Of a stretch of DNA of 64,000 bases, positions 1 to 8,475 are shown one piece after another. Every line of letters starts with the position of its first letter. Positions within the stretch are counted from its first letter, which is position 1. The notes under the pieces are model-generated. The model saw nothing but the letters and a program-made list of their open reading frames with translations, had not been told where the DNA came from and did no database searches. The stretch comes from Alphaproteobacteria bacterium (GTDB lineage Bacteria; Pseudomonadota; Alphaproteobacteria; Acetobacterales; Acetobacteraceae): contig VGDM01000013.1 of assembly GCA_016869715.1 (NCBI GenBank), positions 24,934 through 88,933 on the forward strand. The letters are read 5' to 3'. The position numbers were made by a program, and so were the translations under genes.

Positions 1-177
1 GAGGCCAAGGCGCGTAAGCTCCGCCGCTACAATCTCGGCGGTACGGGTTTCCTGAAAGGCGAGTTCCGGACGGGTATGGATATCGCGCCGGATTTCGATC
101 AGGCGTGGCGCCACAGCCTCGGCTGCTTCGCGGATGCAGGTTTCAGGGTCATTGGGCAGGCGGTCGGCTGACGACAT
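1..177 (-). CDS. M20-family amidohydrolase/peptidase, N-terminal part (cut by window edge)
   Basis: The reverse strand from the ATG at 177 stays open to the left edge and gives 59 residues. The stretch IRRDIHTRPELAFQE is the typical N-terminal signature of M20D amidohydrolases (hippurate hydrolase, AbgB and N-acyl amino acid hydrolase type), followed by the usual TAEIVAAEL helix. These cytosolic metalloenzymes cleave amide bonds of N-acylated amino acids; the substrate here cannot be read from the fragment. The gene diverges from the carboxylate transporter operon starting at 317, so the 139 bp between them should hold both promoters. The metal ligands and C-terminus lie outside the window. 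Confidence 0.8.
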   Translation of the reverse strand, partial: MSSADRLPNDPETCIREAAEAVAPRLIEIRRDIHTRPELAFQETRTAEIVAAELTRLGL

Positions 178-316
178 GGGGCGATTTCCTGTTGCGGACT
201 TAGATCCGCGGTAATGATCGGCCCTGGCGCCACCCGAGGCAAGGCTTGGCCGGTCCGCGCTTGCCGAGGTTTTGAACCCATGCAATAGAACCGTGATAAA
301 GAAAGGGTGCAAAGGG

Positions 317-1294
317 ATGAGGAGCGTTGCTCGCCGTAGCGTTGTCTTGGGTGTTGGCACGTCGCCGCTTTTGGCGGTAGGTGCGCGTGCGCAAGGCGCC
401 TGGCCATCCCAGTCCATTCGCCTGGTGGTGCCATTCGCACCTGGCGGGACCACGGATTTGGTGGCGCGGCTGATCGCCGCCGGTCTTCATGACAAGCTTG
501 GCGTTTCCATTGTGGTGGAAAACCGTGCCGGTGCCGGTGCGACGCTCGGCAGTGAAACCGTCGCGCGTGCCGCGCCCGATGGCTATACCCTGGTCATGTC
601 CAATATCGCGAGCCATGCGATCAGCCCGGCGGTTTATGGCAGCAAGGTGCGCTATGACCCGGTGAAGGATTTCGCCCATATCGCTTTGGTGGTCAGCAAC
701 CCGACCGTTTGGGTCGCCAATCCGCGCGCAGGCATTCGTACCATGGCTGATGTGGTGGCGCGCGCGCGGGCCGCGGGCGGTTTGCAGGTGGCAACCTCTG
801 GCGCTGGGTCGTCCAATCACCTTCTGGTTGTGCAAATGAGCCGCCTGATCGGCACGGAAATCACCCATGTGCCCTTCCGTGGCGCGGGGCCGGCCATGCA
901 GGCGGTGATCGCGGGCCAGGTGCCGATGATGTCAGACAGCCTGCCTTCCTCCGCCGCCCACATCAAGCAGGGCTCGGTGGTGGCGGTTGGCATGTGTTCG
1001 GCAGAACGGCACCCATCCTTCCTGGATGTGCCGACCTTCCGCGAACAGGGCTTCCCGCTGGATTCCGACTCCTGGTTCGGGCTTTCCGCACCGGCGGGCA
1101 CACCGACGCCGGTTATTGAGCGGTTGAACCGCGAAGTACTCGGCCTGCTGCAAACCGCCGAGATCAGGAACCGCTTTGCCGAGCTTGGCGGCACGCCGGG
1201 GACCTACTCGGCGGCAGATTACAACAGCTTCATCATAAGGGAGGTGGCCAAATGGGCGCCTTTGGTGCAGGCTGCGGGCGCGACGGCGGATTGA
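317..1294 (+). CDS. Bug/TctC-family solute-binding protein of a tripartite tricarboxylate transporter
   Basis: A 325-residue periplasmic receptor. The ATG at 317 is preferred over the in-frame upstream TTG at 272 because it begins an arginine-containing signal peptide (MRSVARRSVVLG) ending near the ARAQG cleavage site. Family hallmarks are present: the IRLVVPFAPGGTTD strand-loop near the mature N-terminus and the DLVAR helix, then ENRAGAGATLGSE and the central PFRGAGPAMQAVIAGQV segment. Bug proteins capture organic acids such as citrate, glutarate or aromatic carboxylates; the ligand cannot be assigned. The tctB and tctA genes follow directly, so this looks like a complete transporter, unlike the orphan receptor at 30496. 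Confidence 0.92.
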   Translation: MRSVARRSVVLGVGTSPLLAVGARAQGAWPSQSIRLVVPFAPGGTTDLVARLIAAGLHDKLGVSIVVENRAGAGATLGSETVARAAPDGYTLVMSNIASHAISPAVYGSKVRYDPVKDFAHIALVVSNPTVWVANPRAGIRTMADVVARARAAGGLQVATSGAGSSNHLLVVQMSRLIGTEITHVPFRGAGPAMQAVIAGQVPMMSDSLPSSAAHIKQGSVVAVGMCSAERHPSFLDVPTFREQGFPLDSDSWFGLSAPAGTPTPVIERLNREVLGLLQTAEIRNRFAELGGTPGTYSAADYNSFIIREVAKWAPLVQAAGATAD

Positions 1295-1366
1295 TTAAGT
1301 CGAAGTAGGGCCGAAAGGCTTGGGGGCAAAGCAGACCCGAAGGGTCACAAAGGGTGGGAGACGAGG

Positions 1367-1969
1367 ATGAAACTTAACACGAAAGACTTGCTTTCGGCGG
1401 GACTATTCATTGCCTTTGCCGTTGTCGGCCTTTGGCTGAACCAGGATCATAATCTGGGCACCGCGCGCCGTATGGGGCCGGGCTATATGCCCATGCTGAC
1501 CTTTTGGCTGTTGATCGGCCTTGGGTGTATCGTTCTTCTGCTCGGTCTGTTCAATGGGCCTGATCCGCTGGCGAAATGGTCATCCGCCGAAATCGGCTTC
1601 CTGATCGCCGGGCCTGTCGTGGGTGTCGTTGTTGGCATGATCGCAGCGCGCATTCCGGGGTTTCCTTCCGCTGGCTGGAATGCGTTTGGGATTGGGCTTT
1701 TTGTCGGCTGCCTTGTGGCGGCGGTGCCACCAGGATGGCGCGCCTTATTCCTACCAAGCGCTGCCTTCACGCTTTTTGGTCTGGCGCTTGAACCACTCGG
1801 CTTCCTGGTCGCCATTATAGCCGCTGTCATTTGTTCGGCCTTTGCAGATAAGGAGCATCTGGAACGGCCATTGGGCGTCGCCGGTCTTTGTACCTTCCTT
1901 TGCGCGCTCTGCTGGGCCATTTTCATCCGCTATCTGGATATCCGCGTGCCGCTCTGGCCGCAGCTCTGA
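1367..1969 (+). CDS. TctB-family small membrane subunit of tripartite tricarboxylate transporter
   Basis: A 200-residue inner-membrane protein with four or five hydrophobic segments. The N-terminal helix (residues 8-24) is followed by the TARRMGPGYMPML motif, which is typical of TctB proteins, and a second long helix. TctB is the small, poorly conserved membrane subunit that pairs with TctA in secondary transport driven by an ion gradient. The gene sits 72 bp after the receptor and 18 bp before tctA. Assignment rests on size, topology, the motif and gene order; sequence conservation in this family is low. Confidence 0.88.
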   Translation: MKLNTKDLLSAGLFIAFAVVGLWLNQDHNLGTARRMGPGYMPMLTFWLLIGLGCIVLLLGLFNGPDPLAKWSSAEIGFLIAGPVVGVVVGMIAARIPGFPSAGWNAFGIGLFVGCLVAAVPPGWRALFLPSAAFTLFGLALEPLGFLVAIIAAVICSAFADKEHLERPLGVAGLCTFLCALCWAIFIRYLDIRVPLWPQL

Positions 1970-1987
1970 TCGGGAAGGCAAAACACC

Positions 1988-3487
1988 ATGGATCTTTGGG
2001 CCAATCTCGCGCATGGCTTCAGCGTTGCGCTCACCTTCAACAACCTGCTGTTTTGCCTGATCGGCTGTATCATCGGCACCGCCATCGGCGTTTTGCCCGG
2101 CATTGGTCCGGTTGCGACGATTTCGCTGCTGCTGCCGATCACCTTTGGCCAGCCCGCCACCACCGCCATCATCATGCTGGCAGGCATTTACTACGGCGCG
2201 CAATATGGCGGGTCCACCACGGCCATTCTGCTGAACCTACCAGGAGAGGTGAGTTCGGTCGTCACAACACTTGAAGGCTATAAGATGGCCCGAAGGGGCC
2301 GCGCTGGTGCGGCGCTGACTGTCGCTGCCTTGGCCTCCTTCTTTGCAGGCTGCGTATCCACCGTGCTGGTGGCGGCTTCTGGCCCGCTGCTCACCTCGGT
2401 CGCGCTCTCCTTCGGGCCGGCGGATTACTTCTCGCTCATGCTGCTCGGCCTGATTATCTCGGCTGTCTTGGCCCAGGGGTCGGTGGTGAAATCCATCGGC
2501 ATGGTGGTGTTTGGCGTGGCGCTTGGCCTGGTCGGCACAGATGTGCAAACCGGCCAGCAGCGCTTTACCTTCGGTATCCCTGAGCTTTCAGACGGTATTG
2601 GCTTTGTGTCCATCGCCATGGGCATGTTCGGCATTGCCGAAATCATCCTGAATCTGGAAAAGCCCGAAGCGCGCAGTGTCATGTCCGGCAAGGTCGGCAG
2701 CCTGATGATGACGCGCGAGGAAGTCAGGCGGTCGATCCCCTCCGTGCTGCGCGGCACGACGGTAGGCAGCCTGCTTGGCATTCTGCCAGGTGGCGGCGCG
2801 GCGCTCTCTTCCTTCGGTTCTTATATGATGGAGCGCAAAATCTCCAAGGGGCGACATGAATTCGGCACCGGCGCCATTGAAGGTGTCGCGGGGCCTGAAT
2901 CAGCCAATAATGCGGCGTCGCAAACCTCCTTCATTCCGCTGCTGACGCTCGGCATTCCGGCCAATGCGGTGATGGCGCTGATGGTGGGCGCGCTGATCAT
3001 CCAGGGCATCCAGCCCGGTCCGCGCATGGTGGAAGCGCAGCCTGACCTGTTCTGGGGGCTGATTGCCTCCATGTGGATCGGTAACCTGATGCTGCTGGTC
3101 ATCAACCTGCCGATGATCGGGCTTTGGGTGAAGCTGCTGGCGATTCCCTATCGCCACATGTATCCCTCGATCCTGATCTTCTGCGCCATTGGGGTCTATT
3201 CGCTGCAGAACAACGTGTTCGATGTGTATCAGACCGTGTTCTTCGGCCTGTTCGGCTACCTCTGCTCCAAGCTGCGCTTGGAACCGGCGCCGATGCTGAT
3301 CGGCTTCGTCTTGGGGCCAATGATGGAAGAACATCTGCGCCGCGCCATGCTGCTGTCGCGTGGTGACGTGATGGTGTTTGTCCAACGCCCGATCAGCGCC
3401 ACCATGCTGGCGATTGGCGCCATCGCGCTGATTGCGATGCTGATGCCCAATATCCGCAAGGGCAAGGACAAGGCGTTGCTAGAATAG
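1988..3487 (+). CDS. TctA-family large permease of tripartite tricarboxylate transporter
   Basis: A 499-residue polytopic membrane protein with about twelve hydrophobic segments. It carries the two glycine-rich TctA signatures: IGVLPGIGPVATISLLLP near residue 35, followed by YYGAQYGGSTTAILLNLPGE, and a second copy around GILPGGGAALSSF. TctA is the translocating subunit that moves the organic acid delivered by the Bug receptor. Length matches the family norm of about 500. It closes the operon and is followed within 30 bp by a strong hairpin terminator. Confidence 0.95.
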   Translation: MDLWANLAHGFSVALTFNNLLFCLIGCIIGTAIGVLPGIGPVATISLLLPITFGQPATTAIIMLAGIYYGAQYGGSTTAILLNLPGEVSSVVTTLEGYKMARRGRAGAALTVAALASFFAGCVSTVLVAASGPLLTSVALSFGPADYFSLMLLGLIISAVLAQGSVVKSIGMVVFGVALGLVGTDVQTGQQRFTFGIPELSDGIGFVSIAMGMFGIAEIILNLEKPEARSVMSGKVGSLMMTREEVRRSIPSVLRGTTVGSLLGILPGGGAALSSFGSYMMERKISKGRHEFGTGAIEGVAGPESANNAASQTSFIPLLTLGIPANAVMALMVGALIIQGIQPGPRMVEAQPDLFWGLIASMWIGNLMLLVINLPMIGLWVKLLAIPYRHMYPSILIFCAIGVYSLQNNVFDVYQTVFFGLFGYLCSKLRLEPAPMLIGFVLGPMMEEHLRRAMLLSRGDVMVFVQRPISATMLAIGAIALIAMLMPNIRKGKDKALLE

Positions 3488-3511
3488 TGGCAGCGCGCGC
3501 CCCTTACCAAG

Positions 3512-3546
3512 GCCGGCCCTGCGCAAGTGGGGCCGGCTTTTTCTTT
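3512..3546 (+). terminator. Rho-independent terminator after tctA
   Basis: GCCGGCCC at 3512-3519 pairs perfectly with GGGCCGGC at 3530-3537 across a 10-nt loop, and the stem is followed by a T-rich run (ctttttcttttc). It lies 25 bp after the tctA stop and separates the transporter operon from the next gene at 3603. Confidence 0.85.
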
Positions 3547-3602
3547 TCCCGGTTCTGCGTTAACCCGTAGCCTGCTTTTTTGACACTTCAAGGACTTGAA
3601 TA

Positions 3603-4451
3603 ATGCCCCCGCTTTCCGCTCGCCTTTCCCCGGCCTTGCAGGTTGTCACCGCCGCCGTACAAAAGGCAGGGCGTCGCCTGCTGCGTGATTTTGGTGAGGT
3701 GGAACAGCTTCAGGTCAGCGTGAAGGGGCCATCGGATTTCGTCTCCACCGCCGATCTTCGCGCCGAACAGATTTTGCGTGAGGAACTCTCAAAAGCGCGC
3801 CCTGGCTTCGCCGTTCTGATGGAAGAATCGGGCGCTTCGGGAGGCGATGATTGGGAATGGCGCTGGGTGGTGGACCCCTTGGATGGCACCACCAATTTCC
3901 TCCACGGCATTCCCCATTGGGCGATCAGCGTGGGCGTGGAAAAACGCATCGCCGCCGATAAGACCGAACTGGTGGCGGGCGTGGTCTATAACCCTGCGTC
4001 AGATGAGATGTTCTGGGCGGAGAAGGGTGTCGGCGCCTTCCTGAATGACAAGCGCCTGCGGGTTTCTGGCCGGAAGGACATGCGTGAGGCCCTATTTGCA
4101 ACCGGCATCCCCTTTGGCGGCGTGGCGCGTAAGGCAGAATTCAGCGCCACCTTGCACAAGCTGATGCCGCAAGTGGCCGGTGTGCGGCGCTTTGGCGCGG
4201 CGGCACTTGACCTCGCTTGGGTCGCGGCAGGGCGCTATGATGGGTTCTGGGAATTGGGGCTGAAGCCCTGGGATATCGCGGCCGGAATCGTGCTGGTGCG
4301 CGAAGCCGGTGGTTTCGTGAGCGACCCGGACGGCAATGACCCCTACCCCTCGGGCATGGTGGTTTGCGGCAACCCGACACTCCAGCCCAAGTTGCGCGAA
4401 GTAGTGGCGGACGGCATCGCCGCCGTGAAAGCGCATCAGGCCGCAGGATGA
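3603..4451 (+). CDS. Inositol monophosphatase family protein
   Basis: A 282-residue cytosolic Mg-dependent phosphatase. Visible family motifs are the metal-binding LMEESG near residue 76, DPLDGTTNFLHG (the core Asp-Pro-Leu-Asp-Gly-Thr motif), and WDIAAGIVLVREAGG in the C-terminal third. Members include SuhB-type inositol-1-phosphatases, histidinol-phosphatase HisN and 3'-phosphoadenosine phosphatase CysQ. The sequence looks most like the SuhB/HisN branch, but the substrate cannot be fixed from motifs. Its stop codon overlaps the ATG of the next gene (ATGA), so it may be co-transcribed with the envelope module that follows. Confidence 0.9.
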   Translation: MPPLSARLSPALQVVTAAVQKAGRRLLRDFGEVEQLQVSVKGPSDFVSTADLRAEQILREELSKARPGFAVLMEESGASGGDDWEWRWVVDPLDGTTNFLHGIPHWAISVGVEKRIAADKTELVAGVVYNPASDEMFWAEKGVGAFLNDKRLRVSGRKDMREALFATGIPFGGVARKAEFSATLHKLMPQVAGVRRFGAAALDLAWVAAGRYDGFWELGLKPWDIAAGIVLVREAGGFVSDPDGNDPYPSGMVVCGNPTLQPKLREVVADGIAAVKAHQAAG

Positions 4452-4987
4452 AGCCGGGCGCGGCCAGTTTTAAGCGCCGGGCGGGCTTGGCCGCTGGGTT
4501 CGCCCTGCTGAGCTCGGCCGCGCGGGCGCAAGCGCCCGACCTAAACCTGCCGCCGGACCCTGCCCCGGCCCCGCCGCCGCCCGTCCAATTGACCCCTTTG
4601 CGCCCGCAAACACCGCATTCCCGGGCTGTGCCCTTGCCGGGCCTGCAAGCGCTGCCTGAGGGCGGCTTTCGGCTGCGCATGACAGGCACAGAACTCACCC
4701 CGACACAAGCCGCCGCCGTGCAGTCCTTGGCCGGCAACTTGGCGATGCTGCCCCAGGGCAGGATAACCGTTGAAGCCCAGGTGGCGGGGCCAGCCGATGA
4801 TGTCTCAACCGCGCGCCGCCTAAGCCTTGCCCGCGCGCAAACCGTGAAATCCGCGCTCATTGCCGGCGGGCTCACGCCAACTCGAATTGACCTCCGCCCG
4901 CTTGGCCGGCTTTCCGGCGCGCAGGATGCGGTGGACATCCTGCCCCCTGGCGTGGCAAGCCCGAATTCGGAGGCACGGCGCTCATGA
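4448..4987 (+). CDS. Exported proline-rich protein with OmpA-like C-terminal domain
   Basis: A 179-residue protein. The ATG at 4448 overlaps the previous stop and starts a signal peptide (KRRAGLAAGFALLSSAARAQA). A proline-rich linker follows (residues 31-60). The C-terminal half contains TARRLSLARAQTVKSALI and a following TRIDLRPLG, which resemble the helix and strand of OmpA/MotB peptidoglycan-binding domains (usually SxxRAxxVxxxL). It is shorter than a full OmpA domain, so peptidoglycan binding is an inference. It overlaps the next gene by 4 bp, which points to work in the same envelope complex as the MotA-like and MotB-like proteins downstream. Confidence 0.6.
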   Translation: MKPGAASFKRRAGLAAGFALLSSAARAQAPDLNLPPDPAPAPPPPVQLTPLRPQTPHSRAVPLPGLQALPEGGFRLRMTGTELTPTQAAAVQSLAGNLAMLPQGRITVEAQVAGPADDVSTARRLSLARAQTVKSALIAGGLTPTRIDLRPLGRLSGAQDAVDILPPGVASPNSEARRS

Positions 4988-6120
4988 CCCAGCCAACAAT
5001 CTATCTCTGGCGCATGGTGATTTTCCTGGCGGCGGTGGGTGGCATTGCGGCCATGCTGGCGCCCGATCTGCTGCATGCCTTCCAGGCCAATCCGCTGCTG
5101 AATGGTGTGATTCTGGCCGTGCTGCTTTTTGGCATTGGCATGACCTTTAGTCAGGTGCTTTCACTCCGGCGGGAAGTCGCCTGGGTGGATGGTTTCCGTA
5201 CGTCCAAGGATGGTCTTTCTGCACGCCAGCCAAGCCTGCTGGCGCCGATGGTTTCCATGCTGTCGGGGCGGCGGAATGAACGGGTTTCGCTCTCGGCCTC
5301 CGCGATGCGGAGCGTGTTGGATGGGCTGCAATCGCGCCTGGATGAACGGCGCGAATTGTCGCGCTATGTGACTGGGCTGCTGATCTTCCTCGGCTTGCTT
5401 GGCACCTTCTGGGGCTTGCTGCTGACCATTGCTTCCATTGCCGATGTGATCGGCAATATGTCGGTCGGCTCCGGCGATTTGAACGTGTTGTTTGAACAAT
5501 TGAAGACCGGGCTTGCGAAGCCCTTGCAGGGCATGGGCACTGCCTTTTCCGCTTCCATGCTGGGGCTTGCGGGGGCGCTGGTGGTGGGGTTTTTGGACCT
5601 GACGGCGGGGCAGGCGCAGAATCGTTTCTTCAATGATTTGGAAGAATGGCTGGCCGGGCTGACGCGGCTTTCTTCCGGCATTCTGGGCCAGGAAGGTGAG
5701 GGCAGCGTGCCCGCCTATGTCCAGGCGCTATTGGAACAAACCGCAGAAAATCTTGAGACCCTGCAATCCACCATCGCGCGTGGTGAGGATGGCCGCGCCG
5801 CGACGTCCCAGGCGCTGATAACGCTAACGGAACGCATGACCGTGCTGACGGAACAGATGCGCGCCAATAATACGCTGATGCGCCGCATTGCCGATGCGCA
5901 GGATGGGCTGGCGCCGGCCATATCGCGGCTTACGGAAAGCCAGGCCGATCGGGGTGAGGCGGAAGCGATGCGCGGCCATTTGCGCAACCTTGAAATCTAT
6001 CTCGCGCGGCTGGTGGAAGAAGTGGCGCAAGGCCGCGCGCAATCCATCAATGACATCCGCAATGAGATCAAGATCCTGACCCGCACCATCGCCGCCATCG
6101 CGGAGGAACAACCGCGGTAA
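4984..6120 (+). CDS. MotA/TolQ/ExbB-type proton-channel family protein
   Basis: A 378-residue inner-membrane protein. Hydrophobic helices lie near residues 10-28, 38-54, 130-152 and 180-205. The two central ones carry GLLIFLGLLGTFWGLLLTI and MGTAFSASMLGLAGALVVG, the signature of the MotA/TolQ/ExbB family pore helices. The C-terminal 150 residues are predicted cytoplasmic and rich in heptad-like Leu/Ala, suggesting coiled coil. Such proteins form pentameric proton channels around a MotB/TolR partner. The partner is evident in the next gene. There are no flagellar or Tol genes nearby, so the driven process is unknown. Confidence 0.85.
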   Translation: MTQPTIYLWRMVIFLAAVGGIAAMLAPDLLHAFQANPLLNGVILAVLLFGIGMTFSQVLSLRREVAWVDGFRTSKDGLSARQPSLLAPMVSMLSGRRNERVSLSASAMRSVLDGLQSRLDERRELSRYVTGLLIFLGLLGTFWGLLLTIASIADVIGNMSVGSGDLNVLFEQLKTGLAKPLQGMGTAFSASMLGLAGALVVGFLDLTAGQAQNRFFNDLEEWLAGLTRLSSGILGQEGEGSVPAYVQALLEQTAENLETLQSTIARGEDGRAATSQALITLTERMTVLTEQMRANNTLMRRIADAQDGLAPAISRLTESQADRGEAEAMRGHLRNLEIYLARLVEEVAQGRAQSINDIRNEIKILTRTIAAIAEEQPR

Positions 6121-6143
6121 TGGATAAAGAGCACTAAGGGAAT

Positions 6144-7631
6144 ATGGCACGGTCTTCCGAAAGGCGGCGCGGGCGTGGCGGCAATCTGGATGTCTGGCCA
6201 GGCTATGTAGATGCGCTTTCCACGCTGCTCATGGTGATCATCTTCGTGCTGCTGGTCTTTGTGCTGGCGCAGGGCTTTCTTTTGGTGGCGCTCAGCTCCC
6301 GCGAACAGGCGATGGATCAGCTCAATCGCCGCGTTGCGGAATTGGCCGATCTGCTGTCACTGGAAGCCGCGCAGGGCGAGCAATTGCGCCAGCAATTGGG
6401 GCGGCTGAATGATGATCTGCGCAGCGCCGCAACGGCACGCGATACGGCACTACAATCGCTGGCGCTGCTTCGCGATGAACGCGATAAGCTTACTAGCGAA
6501 CGCGATGGGCTGCGCAGGGAACGTGACAGGCAGGGCGCGCGACTGTCGGATTTGGAATTGGCGGGGCGTAGTGCGGCGGACCGCGCAGCGGCCACGGAAC
6601 GGCAATTGGCTGAGGCGCTGGCGCGCGCTGAACGCACCGGCGGTGACGCCGCGCGATTGCAGCGGGATTTGCGCGGCAGCCAGACGGAATTGACCGAAGC
6701 GCGCCAGCGCGCCGAAGCGCGCATCAGCGATCTTGAACGCGAACGCCGCACCGCGCTTGCGGAATTAGTAGTAGCCCAAGCGGCACTGGAAGCGCTGCGG
6801 CGTGAAGCGCAGGCGCTGGACCGGCAAGTGCGCGTTGAACGCGAAACCGTCACGCAACGGCTTTCCGAAATGGCGCGGCTTTCTGAGCAGATCAGGGCGT
6901 TGACGGCGCTCCGCAATGATTTGGAACGCCGCGCGGCGCAGGAACAGCGCGGGCGCGAAAGAGCCGAGGCGGAAGCGGGCGAAAAAGCGCGCCTGGCAGA
7001 AAGTGCCGCAGCGCAAGTAGCACTACTGACGCGCCAGACGGAAGCGCTGCGCGCCGAACTGGCGCGGCTGTCACACGCACTCGATTTGGCGGAAGCGGAA
7101 GGGCGGGATCGCAATGCGCAAATCGCGCTGCTTGGTCAGCGCCTGAATGCGGCACTCGCGGCACGGGTTGAGGAATTGCAGCGCTATCGCAGTGATTTCT
7201 TCGGAAGGCTGCGGGATGCGCTCGGTGAAAGGCCGGAAGTGCGCATTGTAGGGGACCGCTTCATCTTCCAAGGTGAGGTGCTTTTTGCCCCCGCAAGTGC
7301 GGAATTATCTGAAGCCGGCCTCAGGCAGGTGCGCGCATTGGCGACAGTATTGGCCGAGGTGACGCCGCTGATCCCCGCCGATGTTGCCTGGGTGTTGCGC
7401 GTGGATGGTCATGCGGATCGCAACCCCATTCGCAGCCCACGCTTTAACAGCAATTGGGAATTGGCCGCGGCGCGGGCCATCGCGGTCGCTCAGATGCTGA
7501 TTGCGGAAGGGCTGCCGCCCAATCGCGTGGCCGCGACCAGCTTTGGTGATACACAGCCGATTGATCCGGGCGATACGCCCCAGGCTTTCGCGCGCAACCG
7601 CCGGATTGAATTGCGCCTGACGGATCGCTGA
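6144..7631 (+). CDS. MotB/OmpA-like protein with long periplasmic coiled coil
   Basis: A 495-residue protein. A short basic N-terminus leads into a single transmembrane helix (about 25-48) with an acidic residue at its entrance (WPGYVDALSTLLM, Asp23), placed like the proton-carrying Asp of MotB. Residues 55-340 are almost pure Arg/Glu/Ala/Leu coiled coil. The last 130 residues form an OmpA domain with LRVDGHADRNPI, NWELAAARAIAVAQML and FARNRRIELRLTD, the peptidoglycan-binding motifs. It should pair with the MotA-like channel 23 bp upstream and tie it to the cell wall. The coiled coil is far longer than in flagellar MotB. Confidence 0.87.
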   Translation: MARSSERRRGRGGNLDVWPGYVDALSTLLMVIIFVLLVFVLAQGFLLVALSSREQAMDQLNRRVAELADLLSLEAAQGEQLRQQLGRLNDDLRSAATARDTALQSLALLRDERDKLTSERDGLRRERDRQGARLSDLELAGRSAADRAAATERQLAEALARAERTGGDAARLQRDLRGSQTELTEARQRAEARISDLERERRTALAELVVAQAALEALRREAQALDRQVRVERETVTQRLSEMARLSEQIRALTALRNDLERRAAQEQRGRERAEAEAGEKARLAESAAAQVALLTRQTEALRAELARLSHALDLAEAEGRDRNAQIALLGQRLNAALAARVEELQRYRSDFFGRLRDALGERPEVRIVGDRFIFQGEVLFAPASAELSEAGLRQVRALATVLAEVTPLIPADVAWVLRVDGHADRNPIRSPRFNSNWELAAARAIAVAQMLIAEGLPPNRVAATSFGDTQPIDPGDTPQAFARNRRIELRLTDR

Positions 7632-7658
7632 CGGCGCGGCGCCTTGGCCCTGCCTTCA

Positions 7659-7762
7659 GAGCAGATCACGTTCAGATGGAATCGTCTGAACGCCTAAAGA
7701 TGCTCGAAAAACAACGAGGTAGAGCGGGTGGCGTGAAGACATGTGAACGCAACACGCTCTAG
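7659..7762 (+). repeat. Dispersed repeat, copy R1 (module A)
   Basis: A 104-bp non-coding sequence closely matching 55820-55923 and the reverse complement of part of 9079-9270. It contains an internal hairpin (GTTCAGA ... TCTGAAC), the string gatgctcgaaaaacaacgag, and ends GTGAACGCAACACGCTCT. Its last bases (ctctag) supply the stop codon, on the other strand, of the flavoprotein gene at 7759-8379. Confidence 0.85.
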
Positions 7763-8379
7763 TAAAGATTGGCCTTCATCCGCGCCGGCGCGGCCTGATC
7801 ATAGGCCACCGGGTCCACCGCGCCCTTCTTATGGGCGGAAATCATTTGCCCCATGCTCGGCACCTCCGCCGGGCGGGTACGGCCACCCCAAAGGGCAGAG
7901 CGCATCAGCGCCTTCGGGCATTGCATGAAGATTTCGCGGATTTTGATGATCAGTACCGTCGCCGGTTCCTTGCCCTGCACCAGGGAGCGTGCGCACAATT
8001 CCGGATCGGTTGAAATCGAGGCCGTGCCGTGCAGACGAAGCGTTTCATTCACGCCAGGGATCAGGAACAGCAGCGATACGCGATTGTCTTCCAGAATATC
8101 GCGCAGCCCATCCAGCCGGTTATTTCCCTTGCGATCCGGCAGCATCACATGACGGTCATCCAGCACCTGGATAAAGCCAGGCGCATCACCGCGCGGCGTG
8201 ATGTGATTGCCACGCGCGCCCTGCGTGCCGAGCAGCGCAAAGGGGCAGGCGGCAATGAAGGCGCGTGTTGGTGCATCCAGCCGATCGGTGGATTTATTGG
8301 CAGCGGTTTCCAGCACCTGATCATACAGGGCTTCAAGTGCGGCGACGGTGGTGATGGCGTGTTTTTCCATGAAGCGCAT
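7759..8379 (-). CDS. PPOX-class FMN-dependent flavoprotein (pyridoxamine 5'-phosphate oxidase family)
   Basis: A 206-residue protein starting at an ATG at 8379 (a second in-frame ATG lies 9 bp further in). The sequence HITPRGDAPGFIQVLDD, LPDRKGNNRLDGLRDIL and LLFLIPGVNETLRLHG match the MSMEG_1061-type branch of FMN-binding split-barrel proteins closely. These bind FMN or related flavins and mostly have unknown substrates. The last codons run into repeat R1, whose end provides the TAG stop, so a few native C-terminal residues may have been lost. It diverges from the NIPSNAP gene at 8476. Confidence 0.85.
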   Translation of the reverse strand: MRFMEKHAITTVAALEALYDQVLETAANKSTDRLDAPTRAFIAACPFALLGTQGARGNHITPRGDAPGFIQVLDDRHVMLPDRKGNNRLDGLRDILEDNRVSLLFLIPGVNETLRLHGTASISTDPELCARSLVQGKEPATVLIIKIREIFMQCPKALMRSALWGGRTRPAEVPSMGQMISAHKKGAVDPVAYDQAAPARMKANLY

Positions 8380-8475
8380 GGTCGCAGAATCCCTCGCGAC
8401 GCACAAGAAAAACCTAGTAGCGCCCTGCCCTGGCTGCGCTTAAGCTGTGGCCACTAACCCACATAGGAACCCTGC

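Noticed and set aside
4448..7631. Zorya-type anti-phage system
   Set aside because: Only the motor-like pair is similar in outline. No helicase, nuclease or other zorC, zorD or zorE-like gene lies near, and a small OmpA-like protein is present instead.
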